The position numbers and the translations under genes are program-made. From positions 21,336 to 85,335 of the forward strand of contig JAODND010000089.1 of the NCBI GenBank assembly GCA_025465465.1: 64,000 nucleotides of DNA, read 5' to 3'. The notes under the pieces were generated by a model. The model saw only the letters and a program-made list of their open reading frames with translations, did not search any database and was not told the DNA's origin. Below are positions 52,277 through 61,405 of the stretch, piece by piece. Origin of the DNA: Frankiales bacterium. Lineage in GTDB: Bacteria > Actinomycetota > Actinomycetes > Mycobacteriales > SCTD01. Position 1 is the first letter of the stretch. Each line of letters opens with the position of its first letter.

Positions 52277-53502
52277 CCGCTACGCCCGAGGCGCCCGCCG
52301 ACGCAGGCGCGCTGGAGTACGACCCCTACGACGCCGAAACCGTCCACAACCCGTTCCCGGTGTACCGGCGGCTGCGTGACGAGGCGCCGGTCTACGTCAA
52401 CGAGCAGCACGGGTTCTGGGCGCTGTCCCGCTATGACGACGTGGTCGAGGCACACCTCGACCACGAGACGTTCACCTCAACGCACGGAGTGACGATCGAG
52501 GGTCTCGAGCGGTTCATGCCGCTGCTGATCGTCAAGGACCCGCCTGACCACACCGCTCACCGGCGCGTGGTCAGCACGCTGTTCACGCCTCGTCGCATCG
52601 GACAGCTGGAGAGCTTCGTCCGCCAGACAGCCGTCGAGCTGCTCGATCGGCTCCGCGGCCGCGACACGTTCGACGTCGTGCAGGAGTTCGCGATCCGGCT
52701 CCCGCTCGACGTCATCAGCGAGCTCATCGGCGTTCCTGTGGAACTGCGGGCGGAGGTCCACCGGCTCAGTGACATCGCAGCGGCCCGCAATGGGCGCGAG
52801 CCGCTGACCAAAGAGGAGATCCAAGCGAGCATGGGCTTGCAGGAACTCCTGACCGAACTCGCTCGTGAGCGACGCCGGAACCCTGGTGACGACGTCATCA
52901 CCACCCTCATGCAGACTCCGGTGGAGGACGAGGACGGTGGCCGCCGCTACCTGGACGACGATGAGATCGGTGTCCGTTTCCTCGAGCTCGCTTTTGCCGG
53001 CCACGAGACGGTCGCGAAGCTCATCCCCAACGCGGTTGTCGCCCTCGCCTGGCATCCCGAGCAGCGAGCCCGCCTCGGCGCCGATCCGAGCCAGCTCCCG
53101 AAGGCTGTCGAGGAGATGCTGCGCTGGGACCCGCCGTCGCACTACCAGGGCCGCTGGACGACCCGCGACGTCACGCTTCACGGTGTCACGATTCCTGCCG
53201 GTCAGCGCGTCATCCTGCTCACCGGTGCGGCCCTGCACGACCCCCGGCAGTTCCCCGACCCGGAAACCTTCGACATGGACCGGCTGCTCGAGCGGCATGT
53301 CGCGTTCGGGCTGGGACGCCATGTCTGCCTGGGAGCGTCGCTCGCTCGCCTGGAGACGCGGATCGCCTTCGAGGAGCTGCTTCAGCGCTACCCCGAGTGG
53401 GATCTCGTCGAAGGCGGGGCGCAGCGGCGGATGAACGGCAACGTCCGCGGGCTCAGGAACCTCATCATCGCGGTCAAGCCGTCGCCTGCAGCCATCGGAT
53501 GA
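52273..53502 (+). CDS. Cytochrome P450
   Basis: A 409-residue soluble bacterial P450. The I-helix motif AGHET is at 242-246, the K-helix ExxR at Glu281-Arg284 and the heme loop FGLGRHVCLG at 345-354 with Cys352 as ligand. It starts at GTG 52273, overlapping the amidohydrolase stop. It needs an electron donor (ferredoxin plus reductase), and no classical ferredoxin gene is adjacent. It probably hydroxylates a terpenoid or steroid-like acid before beta-oxidation; substrate inferred only from context. Confidence 0.93.
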   Translation: MTATPEAPADAGALEYDPYDAETVHNPFPVYRRLRDEAPVYVNEQHGFWALSRYDDVVEAHLDHETFTSTHGVTIEGLERFMPLLIVKDPPDHTAHRRVVSTLFTPRRIGQLESFVRQTAVELLDRLRGRDTFDVVQEFAIRLPLDVISELIGVPVELRAEVHRLSDIAAARNGREPLTKEEIQASMGLQELLTELARERRRNPGDDVITTLMQTPVEDEDGGRRYLDDDEIGVRFLELAFAGHETVAKLIPNAVVALAWHPEQRARLGADPSQLPKAVEEMLRWDPPSHYQGRWTTRDVTLHGVTIPAGQRVILLTGAALHDPRQFPDPETFDMDRLLERHVAFGLGRHVCLGASLARLETRIAFEELLQRYPEWDLVEGGAQRRMNGNVRGLRNLIIAVKPSPAAIG

Positions 53503-53506
53503 GCAG

Positions 53507-53941
53507 GTGACGACGACCGGCGCACCCGCTGCTCTCCGCGCGGAGCCGGCTCGTCCAGGACCGGTCGTGACTCAGGACAACGCCGCGTTCTGGGATGCGG
53601 CCCGGCAGCGCCAGCTGATGGTGCAGCAGTGCCGCAGGTGCCAGCAGCGCTACCACCCACCGCGGCCGATGTGCCCGTCGTGCCACAGCACCGACCTCGG
53701 GCTGCTTGCATGCAGCGGCCGGGCAACGATTCACAGCTGGACGGCGGTGCACTACCCGCAGAGCCCGCGGTTCAGCTATCCCGCGATCGTCGTCGTGGTC
53801 GAACTTGAGGAGGGCGTGCGCCTGGTCTCAGGCCTGGTCGACGTGCAGCCCTCGGACGTGCGCATCGGCCTGCCGGTCACGGTGGACTTCCTCGACGTGG
53901 AGGACGGTGCGGTGCTGCCCGTCTTCAGGCTGGAACGGTGA
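53507..53941 (+). CDS. OB-fold zinc-ribbon (DUF35) protein, partner of Ltp
   Basis: A 144-residue protein. A rubredoxin-like zinc ribbon with CRRC and CPSC pairs is joined by HPPRPM to an OB-fold domain (ATIHSWTAVHY and later VVVVELEEGVRLVSGLVD). In steroid degradation DUF35 proteins pair with Ltp2-type aldolases. The start is GTG 53507, just after the P450 stop, and its stop overlaps the Ltp start (GTGA), supporting a complex. A second such pair is at 63404/62183. Confidence 0.85.
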   Translation: MTTTGAPAALRAEPARPGPVVTQDNAAFWDAARQRQLMVQQCRRCQQRYHPPRPMCPSCHSTDLGLLACSGRATIHSWTAVHYPQSPRFSYPAIVVVVELEEGVRLVSGLVDVQPSDVRIGLPVTVDFLDVEDGAVLPVFRLER

Positions 53942-55110
53942 CGGTGTCGACTCCTCAGGGAGGCGCCGCAGTGGTCGGGATCGGGGCCACCGAGTTCTCG
54001 AAGGCGGCCGGACGCAGCGAGACGCAGCTGGCGTGCGAGGCGATCGTCGCAGCCCTGTCCGACGCCGGGCTAGATGCCTCCGATGTCGACGGTGTCGTCA
54101 GCTACACGATCGACCCGGTGGAGGAGGCCGAGCTCGTGCGGGCGGTCGGGTTCCAGGAGCTCACCTGGTCCAGCCGCGTCCCCTATGGGGGCGCCGGCTC
54201 TCAGGCCACCCTGCTGCACGCTGCGGCAGCAGTCACGTCGGGCGCGGCCCGAGCGGTGGTGGTGTGGCGTGCCATCAAGGCTCGGTCAGGCACGCGGTTC
54301 GGCGGCGCCGCTGTCCCGAGGTCGCCGACCAGCGCACACGCAGGAACCTCGGCGGCCCAGTGGAGCGCGCCCTACGGCGCACTGACACCCGCGTCCTGGA
54401 TCGCGCTGCTGGCGACCCGGTACATGGAGACCTTCGGCGTGACGAACGAGGACTTCGGGCGTGCTGTCGTGCAGCTCAGAGCACATGCTGCGACCAACCC
54501 CGAGGCGCACTACTTCGGCCGCCCACTCAGCCTGGAGGAGCACCAGCAGTCACGCTGGATCGCGGAGCCGGGTATCCGGCGTGCTGACTGCTGCCAGGAG
54601 AGCGACGGGGCGGTCGCGCTGATCGTCACCTCGGCGGACGAGCCGGTCGCGGCTGCGGCGACGACTCCGGTACGCATCCTGGCGGTGACCGGGAGCGCCC
54701 TGAACGGTCACGAGGTGGCGAGTGACCACTATGTCCCCGACATCGGCGACTTCCCGGAGAGCCGCGCCCTGGGCAACCGCCTGTTCGCGCACGCGGGGCT
54801 GGGGCGTGACGACGTCGATGTGGCCCTCATCTACGACGCCTTCTCACCCGTGCTCCTGATGCAGCTGGAGTCCCTCGGCTTCTGCGGACCCGGCGAGGCG
54901 AAGGACCTGATCGGCGACGACGGACTCGCCGTCACCGGAGTGCTGCCGTGCAACCCGAATGGCGGGCTGATCGGAGAGGCCTACATCCACGGGCTGAACC
55001 TGACCCTCGAGGCGGTACGCCAACTGCGCGGCACGGCCGCCAACCAGGTGCGCGCCGCCCGCACGGCCCTGGTCGCCGCGACCCGGTCCGGCGTGCTGCT
55101 CGGCACATGA
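53938..55110 (+). CDS. Thiolase-fold Ltp-type protein (putative retro-aldolase)
   Basis: A 390-residue thiolase-superfamily protein of the lipid-transfer-protein group (AAVVGIGATEFSKAAGRSE; SSRVPYGGAGSQATLL; LIYDAFSPVLLMQLE; NPNGGLIGEAYIHGLN). True thiolase Cys/His motifs are replaced, as in Ltp2, where tyrosines catalyse C-C cleavage of steroid side-chain CoA esters. It is coupled to the DUF35 gene. It probably cleaves a beta-hydroxy acyl-CoA; substrate unknown. Confidence 0.83.
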   Translation: MTVSTPQGGAAVVGIGATEFSKAAGRSETQLACEAIVAALSDAGLDASDVDGVVSYTIDPVEEAELVRAVGFQELTWSSRVPYGGAGSQATLLHAAAAVTSGAARAVVVWRAIKARSGTRFGGAAVPRSPTSAHAGTSAAQWSAPYGALTPASWIALLATRYMETFGVTNEDFGRAVVQLRAHAATNPEAHYFGRPLSLEEHQQSRWIAEPGIRRADCCQESDGAVALIVTSADEPVAAAATTPVRILAVTGSALNGHEVASDHYVPDIGDFPESRALGNRLFAHAGLGRDDVDVALIYDAFSPVLLMQLESLGFCGPGEAKDLIGDDGLAVTGVLPCNPNGGLIGEAYIHGLNLTLEAVRQLRGTAANQVRAARTALVAATRSGVLLGT

Positions 55111-55958
55111 GCATCCGCGGACCCGAGGTGCGTGGGCGGGTGCGGCTCGAGGAGGTGCTCGACCTCGAGGTGGTGGGTCCGGACCTGTTCCGCGGGGCGT
55201 CGCCGGATACGAGCCTGCAGCGGATCTTCGGCGGGCAGGTGGCGGCCCAGGCGCTGGTGGCGGCGACCCGCACCGTGCAGGCGGGGCGTCCGGTCCATTC
55301 ACTGCACGCCTACTTCCTTCGGCCAGGCAAGCCCGGGGTGCCGACTGATTACGTGGTCGACCGGGTCCGCGACGGCGGAAGCTTCAGCACGCGCCGAGTC
55401 ACCGGCTCGCAGGCAGGGATGGCGATCTTCTCGCTGTCCGCGTCCTTTCAGCTCGGTCACCAGGAAGGTCCGGACCATGCCGACCTACCGCCGGACGTGG
55501 AGACGCCCGAACAGCTCTCGCATGTCGACGAGACCGACGCCGAGTTCCGTCAGTGGCACCGGACCGAGTGGCCGGACTGGGACCTGCGACGGGCGTCGGT
55601 TCCGCGGGGCACGAGCGGATCCAGCCCGGTCCAGCAGGTCTGGGTGCGCCACGCCGCCCCGCTGCCCGACGATCCCGTCCTGCACGCCTGCGCCCTGACC
55701 TACGTCAGCGACATGACGTTGCTCGGTTGCTCGGTCGGTGCCTACGCGGACGAGCGCCCGAATCTGCAGGTTGCCTCGCTGGACCACGCCGTCTGGTTCC
55801 TGCGTCCGTTCCGCGCTGATGCGTGGCTGTTGTACGACCAGAGCAGTCCGTCGGCCGGCGGCGGCCGAGGGCTCAACATCGGCCGGGTCTTCGACCGCGG
55901 AGGCGCGCTGGTCGCGGCGGTCGTCCAGGAGGGGCTCGTCCGTCAGCTCCGCGGCTGA
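55107..55958 (+). CDS. Acyl-CoA thioesterase II (TesB-like)
   Basis: A 283-residue double-hotdog thioesterase. The segments FGGQVAAQALVAA, HSLHAYFLRPG and SLDHAVWFLRPFRADAWLLYDQ, then GRVFDRGGALVAAVVQEGLVR carry the Asp and Gln typical of TesB active sites. ATG 55107 overlaps the Ltp stop (ATGA). It releases free acids from CoA esters and may recycle CoA or remove dead-end esters in this pathway. It is the last gene of the operon. Confidence 0.88.
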   Translation: MSIRGPEVRGRVRLEEVLDLEVVGPDLFRGASPDTSLQRIFGGQVAAQALVAATRTVQAGRPVHSLHAYFLRPGKPGVPTDYVVDRVRDGGSFSTRRVTGSQAGMAIFSLSASFQLGHQEGPDHADLPPDVETPEQLSHVDETDAEFRQWHRTEWPDWDLRRASVPRGTSGSSPVQQVWVRHAAPLPDDPVLHACALTYVSDMTLLGCSVGAYADERPNLQVASLDHAVWFLRPFRADAWLLYDQSSPSAGGGRGLNIGRVFDRGGALVAAVVQEGLVRQLRG

Positions 55959-55984
55959 CATGCCAGCGAACGCTGGCGCAGATC

Positions 55985-56000
55985 CATAGTAACGACTATG
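55985..56000. promoter_or_regulatory. Inverted-repeat operator 3 (CATAGT-N4-ACTATG)
   Basis: A perfect 6-4-6 repeat, 27 bases after the TesB stop and 39 bases before the first desulforedoxin-like gene. It most likely provides a new promoter for the 56039-61380 operon. It matches operators 1, 2 and 4. Confidence 0.7.
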
Positions 56001-56038
56001 TTGCAATGGTCACACAGATCGTCGCTCGAGGAGAGACA

Positions 56039-56188
56039 GTGGACGTCCCCCGCCCAGGCGCGAAGTTGGAATGCAGTAGCTGTGGCGCCCAGCTCGTTGT
56101 CGTGAAGAGCCCAGAGAGCGTGCCCACCTGTTGCGGGCAGCCGCTCACGCCTGCCGCCACGAAGGCGGGTGTCTCCCGTGGCCAGTGA
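56039..56188 (+). CDS. Desulforedoxin-like small iron protein 1
   Basis: A 49-residue protein from GTG 56039 with GAGGAGAG 6-10 bases upstream. An in-frame ATG at 56006 would add 11 residues. Cysteines 12, 15, 31 and 32 give the exact spacing C-x2-C-x15-C-C of desulforedoxin, which binds one iron by four Cys as a homodimer. The rest (ECSSCGAQLVVVKSPES) fits the same beta fold. No other domain is present. It overlaps the next, similar gene by 11 bases. An electron-transfer or metal-storage role is inferred; the partner is unknown. Confidence 0.78.
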   Translation: MDVPRPGAKLECSSCGAQLVVVKSPESVPTCCGQPLTPAATKAGVSRGQ

Positions 56189-56321
56189 GCTCGGCAAACG
56201 CTATGAGTGCCCCTCCTGCGGCGGGCAGCTGCTGGTCGTCTCCGCCGGCACGGGCCAGGTGCTGTGCTGCGGCGTCGAGGTCGACGTGCTGCAGCCCAAG
56301 AAGCTCCCCTCCTCGGACTGA
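56178..56321 (+). CDS. Desulforedoxin-like small iron protein 2
   Basis: A 47-residue protein starting at GTG 56178 inside the end of the first copy. Cys11, 14, 30 and 31 again give C-x2-C-x15-C-C, and the sequence ends in a Lys-rich, Leu-Pro-Ser-Ser-Asp tail. It is short enough to be overlooked. The identical spacing and the overlap argue that it is real and evolved by tandem duplication. It ends 5 bases before the acyl-CoA synthetase ATG, so it is translated with it. Confidence 0.75.
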   Translation: MASELGKRYECPSCGGQLLVVSAGTGQVLCCGVEVDVLQPKKLPSSD

Positions 56322-56326
56322 CGTCT

Positions 56327-57811
56327 ATGGATCTGAGTCTGATCCTGGGGATGGCCGCCGACGGATTCCCGGACCGGGTGGCCATCGGGAGCAGCGACTC
56401 CGGCCTGACCTTCGCCGCGCTCCACGCACGCGTCGAGCGGCTCGCGGCGGCCCTTCCGGCGGGACGTCCCGTGGTCTACGTCGGTCCGCACGGCGAGCAC
56501 GCCGCGACGTTGCTGTTCGCGGCTTCGGCGGCGGGCTCGCCGTTCGCGCCGGTCAACGGGCGACTGCCGCGTGAGCAGGTCGTCGAGCTCGTGCGTCGGC
56601 TCGACCCCGCGCTGGTGGTCTGCACGCCAGACCTCGAGACCGCCCTGAACTCCACGGCACCGCTGGTCCTCACGACGGCGCGGCTCGACGACCTCGAGCG
56701 CGTCGACGTGCCGGCCTCCGAGCCGTCGGACGTAGCGGTGCTGCTCTACACCAGCGGCACGACGGCGGCCCCGAAGGCCGCTGTGCTCACTCACGAGAAC
56801 CTGCTCGCCTACGTCATGGAAACCCTGGACTTCGGCTCGGCCGGCGACGACGAATGCCTGTTGCTGGCCGTACCGCCCTTCCATGTCGCCGGCATCGCAG
56901 CGGTTCTGTCGAATGCCTACCTCGGTCGTCGCGTCGTCGCGTTGCCGGCGTTCGATCCGAACGCCTGGCTTCAGGCCGTCCGCGACGAGTCGGTCACCCA
57001 CGCGTTCGTCGTCCCCACGATGCTGGCCCGCATCGTCGCGGCACTCCGCGACAACCCGACCTTGGCCGGTCAGTCACTGCGCACGCTGTCGTATGGCGGC
57101 GCCCGTACGCCGGGACCGGTTCTGGAGGAGGCGTTGGCGCTGTTCCCAGAGGTGCAGTTCGTCAATGCCTACGGGCTCACCGAGACCAGTTCCACGATCG
57201 CGGTGCTCGGGCCCGAGGACCACCGCCCAGACCCCACGGATCCCGTCGCCGTAGGACGACTCGCATCGGTCGGCCAGGTCGTGCCCTCCGTCGAGGTCGA
57301 GATCATCGACGAGGCCGGTCGGCCTGTCTCGACCGGCCGGTCCGGTCGGGTCCGGATGCGCGGCGCCCAGGTCGGTGGGAGCTACCTGGGCACGGGAAGC
57401 ACGCTCGACCGGGAAGGCTGGCTGGTCACAGGCGACCTCGGTCATCTCGACGACGACGGCTACCTGTTCCTGGAGGGCCGCGCCGATGATGTCGTCATCA
57501 GGGGCGGCGAGAACATCTCGGCGGCAGAGGTCGAAGACGCGCTGCTGCGCTGCGACGGCGTCGCCCAGGCGGCCGTCGTCGGAGTACCCGACGAGGAGTG
57601 GGGCGAGCGACTGGCCGCGGCGGTCGTCGCACGAGACGGCGTCAGCCTCGAGCCCGATGCCCTGCGGGCGCGGGTGCGGGAGCTGCTCGGCTCCCTCAAG
57701 ACGCCCGACCAGGTCGTTCTGCGTGAGGACCTGCCTCTGACCGCCACCGGCAAGGTGCTCAAACGCGTTTTGCGCGACGAGCTCGTCGCCTCCCTGCAGC
57801 CCACCACCTGA
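56327..57811 (+). CDS. AMP-binding acyl-CoA synthetase
   Basis: A 494-residue adenylate-forming ligase. The P-loop LLYTSGTTAAPKAAVLTHENL, the YGLTETSS motif, LVTGDLGHLDDDGYLFLEGRADDVVIRGGENISAAEVE hinge region and the C-terminal PLTATGKVLKRVL lysine are all present. It activates a carboxylic acid to its CoA ester, the logical entry step for the acids produced by the hydrolase or P450. It follows the desulforedoxin-like genes by 5 bases and precedes an amidohydrolase gene. Confidence 0.9.
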   Translation: MDLSLILGMAADGFPDRVAIGSSDSGLTFAALHARVERLAAALPAGRPVVYVGPHGEHAATLLFAASAAGSPFAPVNGRLPREQVVELVRRLDPALVVCTPDLETALNSTAPLVLTTARLDDLERVDVPASEPSDVAVLLYTSGTTAAPKAAVLTHENLLAYVMETLDFGSAGDDECLLLAVPPFHVAGIAAVLSNAYLGRRVVALPAFDPNAWLQAVRDESVTHAFVVPTMLARIVAALRDNPTLAGQSLRTLSYGGARTPGPVLEEALALFPEVQFVNAYGLTETSSTIAVLGPEDHRPDPTDPVAVGRLASVGQVVPSVEVEIIDEAGRPVSTGRSGRVRMRGAQVGGSYLGTGSTLDREGWLVTGDLGHLDDDGYLFLEGRADDVVIRGGENISAAEVEDALLRCDGVAQAAVVGVPDEEWGERLAAAVVARDGVSLEPDALRARVRELLGSLKTPDQVVLREDLPLTATGKVLKRVLRDELVASLQPTT

Positions 57812-57832
57812 CCGAACCCCCGAAGGAACACC

Positions 57833-58894
57833 ATGACTGAGCGCCTCATCTCCGCCGACTCGCACGTCGCTACTTCGCACGACGCGGTCAAGCGCCACCT
57901 CGCGACCAAGTACCACGACGCCTACGACAACGCGATGACGCGCATGTACACCGAACTCATGTACATGTTCGAGGGCAAGAACATGACCAACCAGCGCAAG
58001 CACCCCGCGTCGACGCGGGCCGGCTACGAAGACGCCGCCGAGCGACTCAAGGACATGGACGTGGACGGTGTCGATGTCGAGGTGCTGTACTCGGAGGTCA
58101 GCGCATTCCGGTTCCTCACCGACGTCGGTGAGGGCCGCGACGAGGCCACCCGAGCCTTCAACGATTCCCTGCACGAGTGGGCCTCGGTCGACGCGAAGCG
58201 GCTGATCGTCTCCTACCAGATCCCCATCTACGACGTCGACTTCGCGGTCTCGGAGATCAAGCGGATCGTCGAGCTCGGCGGCAAGTCGCTGCAGCTGCCC
58301 GTGTATCCGAGCGAGGCCGGCCTGCCCGAGTACTTCGACAAGCGCTACGACCCGATGTGGGCGACGATCCAAGAGACCGGCCTACCGGTGTGCCTGCACA
58401 TCGGTCTCAACACCAACATCAAGGACCTCGCCCGGCGCGACCCCACGCCCAACGCCGGCGTCATGGTTCCGATCGTCGCACTCCTGTGTGCCGAGTCCTA
58501 CGGCATGATCATCATGGGTGGGGTCCTCGAGCGCTTCCCCGACCTCAAGATCGTCTACGTCGAGCCCGGTGTCGGCTGGCTGCCCTGGTGGATGGAGGTC
58601 GCCGACGACCTGACGCTGCGGCAGGGCTATGACTTCCCGGCGATCAAGGAGCTGCCGAGCTTCTATTTCAAGCGCAACTGCTCGGTCACCTTCATCGACG
58701 AGGCCACTGCCATCCAGACCCAGCGACACACCATCGGTGTCGAGAACCTGATGTGGTCCACGGACTACCCGCACCCCGTCAGCTCGTGGCCGCACAGCCA
58801 CAAGATCGTCGACGAGATCATGCACGGCGTCCCGGCGGACGAGCGGCGCCTGATGACGAGCGGCAACGCGGAGCGCATCTGGAACCTTGCGTGA
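57833..58894 (+). CDS. Amidohydrolase-family (COG2159) protein
   Basis: A 353-residue TIM-barrel protein. The N-terminal motif ISADSHVATS replaces the usual DxH, followed by CLHIGLN, VEPGVGWLPWW and WSTDYPHPVSSWPHS near the C-terminus. COG2159 enzymes are mostly metal-dependent decarboxylases or hydrolases. It is related in layout to the 50987 protein. It starts at ATG 57833 with AAGGA upstream and overlaps the CoA-transferase gene by 4 bases (GTGA). Confidence 0.82.
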   Translation: MTERLISADSHVATSHDAVKRHLATKYHDAYDNAMTRMYTELMYMFEGKNMTNQRKHPASTRAGYEDAAERLKDMDVDGVDVEVLYSEVSAFRFLTDVGEGRDEATRAFNDSLHEWASVDAKRLIVSYQIPIYDVDFAVSEIKRIVELGGKSLQLPVYPSEAGLPEYFDKRYDPMWATIQETGLPVCLHIGLNTNIKDLARRDPTPNAGVMVPIVALLCAESYGMIIMGGVLERFPDLKIVYVEPGVGWLPWWMEVADDLTLRQGYDFPAIKELPSFYFKRNCSVTFIDEATAIQTQRHTIGVENLMWSTDYPHPVSSWPHSHKIVDEIMHGVPADERRLMTSGNAERIWNLA

Positions 58895-61380
58895 GCGGGC
58901 CCCTCACCGGCATCAGGGTCATCGAGCTGGCCGGCGGACGGCCGTCGGCGCTCGCCGGGATGATCCTCGCCGACCAAGGCGCCGACGTCGTGCTCGTCGA
59001 GCCGTCGGAGGGGCGTGCGGTGCGGTCGCTGCCCGGCGAGCGCGTCTGGGACCGCGGCAAGCGGTCGGTGGTGCTGAACCTCGACGTCGAAGGCGACCGT
59101 GCGCAGCTGCAGGCCCTGCTGGCCGGGGCCGACGTGCTGCTCGAGGCGCTGCTCGTGACCGAGGTCACCCGGTGGGAACTCGGTCCGGAGACGCTGCGCG
59201 AGCTCAACCCGATGCTCGTCCACTGCAGCTTGTCCGCCTACGGCGGTGCCTTCCCGGAGGAGGACGAGGCACGCGTCGCCGCCGCCGGTCCCGGGGCGGA
59301 GATGCTCGTCAGTGCCCGCCTCGGCGCCTACCACGAGCAGCGCGGCTGGTACGGCACACCCATGGACCGCATTCTCGGTATCGAGGGCGGTCCCGACGAC
59401 CTCGACGTGCCCGTCGGGGCGGAACAGGGCCCCGACCGTGACGGCCCCCTGGCGGTCGCGTCCCCGTGGGCTGGACTGTCGACGGCGCTGAACGCCGCGC
59501 TGGGCATCTCCGCCTCGCTCGTCGCCCGCCTCCGCACCGGCAGTGGGCAGCACCTGAGCACCAGCATGCTGCAGGGACTGTTTGCCGTGAACTTCTCCTC
59601 CTGGCAGCGGCCGGAGAACATCGACGCCGACCTGTACCGCATGTGGGTGCTCGACCGCCGCGCCCCCAAGGGCCTGTTCGCTTGCGCGGACGGGCGCTGG
59701 GTCCACCAGTGGCCGATGAACCCGTTCGCCGTCACCGAGGCGAGCCAGGCCGCCACGCTCGACGACGCCGTCGCGACCCGCAACCGCGACGACATCCGTC
59801 GCCTCGGGATGAGCCCCGACGACCTGATCGTCCTGCTGCACTACTTCCCCGACATGGTGGAGGCGCACCGCCGGTTCAACGCCGAGGAGTGGGTCAGGTT
59901 CGGCGCGCGCGCCGACGTCGGTCTGCAGCTGGTGCGTTCGCCGGAAGAGGCCCTTCAGGACCCGGACTTCCTTGCCGACCAGACCGTCATCGACGTCGCG
60001 GACCGCGAGCACGGCCTCGTGCGCCAGCCCGGACTGGGTTTTGCCCTCAGCCGCGACAGGGGCGAGGTCCGTCGAGGAGCGCCCGCTCTCGGCGAGCACA
60101 CCGAGGAAGTCCTCGCCGACCTGCCGCCGACACCGACGCCGACGCCGTCACCGACCGCGCCGAGCAGCGGCCGGCTCCCGGCCGGCTCCGGACCTCTCGC
60201 GGGCATCCGGGTTCTCGACCTCGGCCTGGGGGTGGCGGGGCCGTTCGCCACGTCGCTGCTCGCCGAGCTCGGCGCTGACGTCATCAAGGTCAACACGCAG
60301 TGGGACGGCTTCTGGCTGGCGATGCACATGGGGGCTGCCGCCAACCGCGGCAAGCGGAGCCTGTCGGTGGATCTGAAGGATCCCCGCGGCCGCGAGCTCG
60401 TCCGGCGCCTCGCGCTCTCTGCCGATGTTGTCGCGCACAACATGCGCACCGGCGCGGCTGAGCGGCTCGGTCTGGACTACGACAGCCTCTCCGCTGACAA
60501 CCCAGGGTTGGTCTACTGCCACAGCCGGGGGTTTGACCATGGCAGCCGGCTGGGTCTTCCGGGCACGGACCAGACCGCCGGTGCCCTGTGTGGAACGTCC
60601 TATGAGGACGGGGCCATGCACCGCGGCGGTAGTCCCTTCTGGAGCCCGACGAGCATGGGCGACACCGGCAACGGCTGGCTGTCCGCGATCGGCATCCTGC
60701 AGGCGCTCTACCAGCGTGAGCTCACCGGCCGTGGCCAGTCCGTCGACTCGGCCATCGTGAATGCTTGCCTGCTCGCGACGTCCGCGACGTACGTCCGCGC
60801 CGACGGCACGGCCCCCCAACGGGCGAGGTTGGACCCGCAGATGCTCGGTTTCTCGGCGCTGCACCGGCTCTACCCGGCCGGCACCGACCCGACGACAGAG
60901 GACTGGTTTGCGCTTGCTGCCGTCGATGACGTTGCGGCGTCAGCGCTGCTGTCGCTCGTCGGCCTTGGCGACGAGGACCGTTTCGCCAGCGCTGATGCGC
61001 GGGCGCTCCATGACGAAGAACTCGCGAAGGAGCTCGAGAGCCGGTTCGCCGACGCAGACGTGACGACCTGGATTGCCCGGCTGCAGGCCGGCGGGGTGCC
61101 ATGCGAGCCGGCGTCGGCGCGCTTCACGCAAGGCCTCTTTGACGACGAGCGCCTCCGTCAGCTGGGTCTGACCACGACGCAGCAGCATCCTGTCATCGGG
61201 CGGCTCGACACCTACGGCGACCTGATCACCTTCGACGGCACACCCACCTCGCCCGGTCGCCCTGCGCCGCTGTGCGGGCAGCACTCGCGAGAGATCGTCA
61301 CCGAGCTGGGCTTGTCGCCCGAGGAAGTGGACGCGCTCATCGAGGGCAAGGTCATCGTCGACGTGGTCGTCGACGCCTGA
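58891..61380 (+). CDS. Two-domain class III CoA-transferase (CaiB/BaiF)
   Basis: An 829-residue protein with two CaiB-type halves joined by a Pro/Thr-rich linker (about residues 412-427). The C-terminal half keeps the MGDTGNG motif with Asp591, the expected acyl-CoA nucleophile, and GRGQSVDSAIVNA. The N-terminal half has SPWAG (about 191-195) in its place and is probably inactive. It transfers CoA between acids. It starts at GTG 58891, overlapping the amidohydrolase, and ends the operon from 56039. Confidence 0.82.
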   Translation: MSGPLTGIRVIELAGGRPSALAGMILADQGADVVLVEPSEGRAVRSLPGERVWDRGKRSVVLNLDVEGDRAQLQALLAGADVLLEALLVTEVTRWELGPETLRELNPMLVHCSLSAYGGAFPEEDEARVAAAGPGAEMLVSARLGAYHEQRGWYGTPMDRILGIEGGPDDLDVPVGAEQGPDRDGPLAVASPWAGLSTALNAALGISASLVARLRTGSGQHLSTSMLQGLFAVNFSSWQRPENIDADLYRMWVLDRRAPKGLFACADGRWVHQWPMNPFAVTEASQAATLDDAVATRNRDDIRRLGMSPDDLIVLLHYFPDMVEAHRRFNAEEWVRFGARADVGLQLVRSPEEALQDPDFLADQTVIDVADREHGLVRQPGLGFALSRDRGEVRRGAPALGEHTEEVLADLPPTPTPTPSPTAPSSGRLPAGSGPLAGIRVLDLGLGVAGPFATSLLAELGADVIKVNTQWDGFWLAMHMGAAANRGKRSLSVDLKDPRGRELVRRLALSADVVAHNMRTGAAERLGLDYDSLSADNPGLVYCHSRGFDHGSRLGLPGTDQTAGALCGTSYEDGAMHRGGSPFWSPTSMGDTGNGWLSAIGILQALYQRELTGRGQSVDSAIVNACLLATSATYVRADGTAPQRARLDPQMLGFSALHRLYPAGTDPTTEDWFALAAVDDVAASALLSLVGLGDEDRFASADARALHDEELAKELESRFADADVTTWIARLQAGGVPCEPASARFTQGLFDDERLRQLGLTTTQQHPVIGRLDTYGDLITFDGTPTSPGRPAPLCGQHSREIVTELGLSPEEVDALIEGKVIVDVVVDA

Positions 61381-61405
61381 GACGGGACGTCACCCTGCCC
61401 GGTGG

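Noticed and set aside
55998..56054. Translation from the ATG within operator 3
   Set aside because: The frame soon leaves any recognisable protein, whereas the GTG at 56039 with GAGGAGAG gives the cysteine protein.
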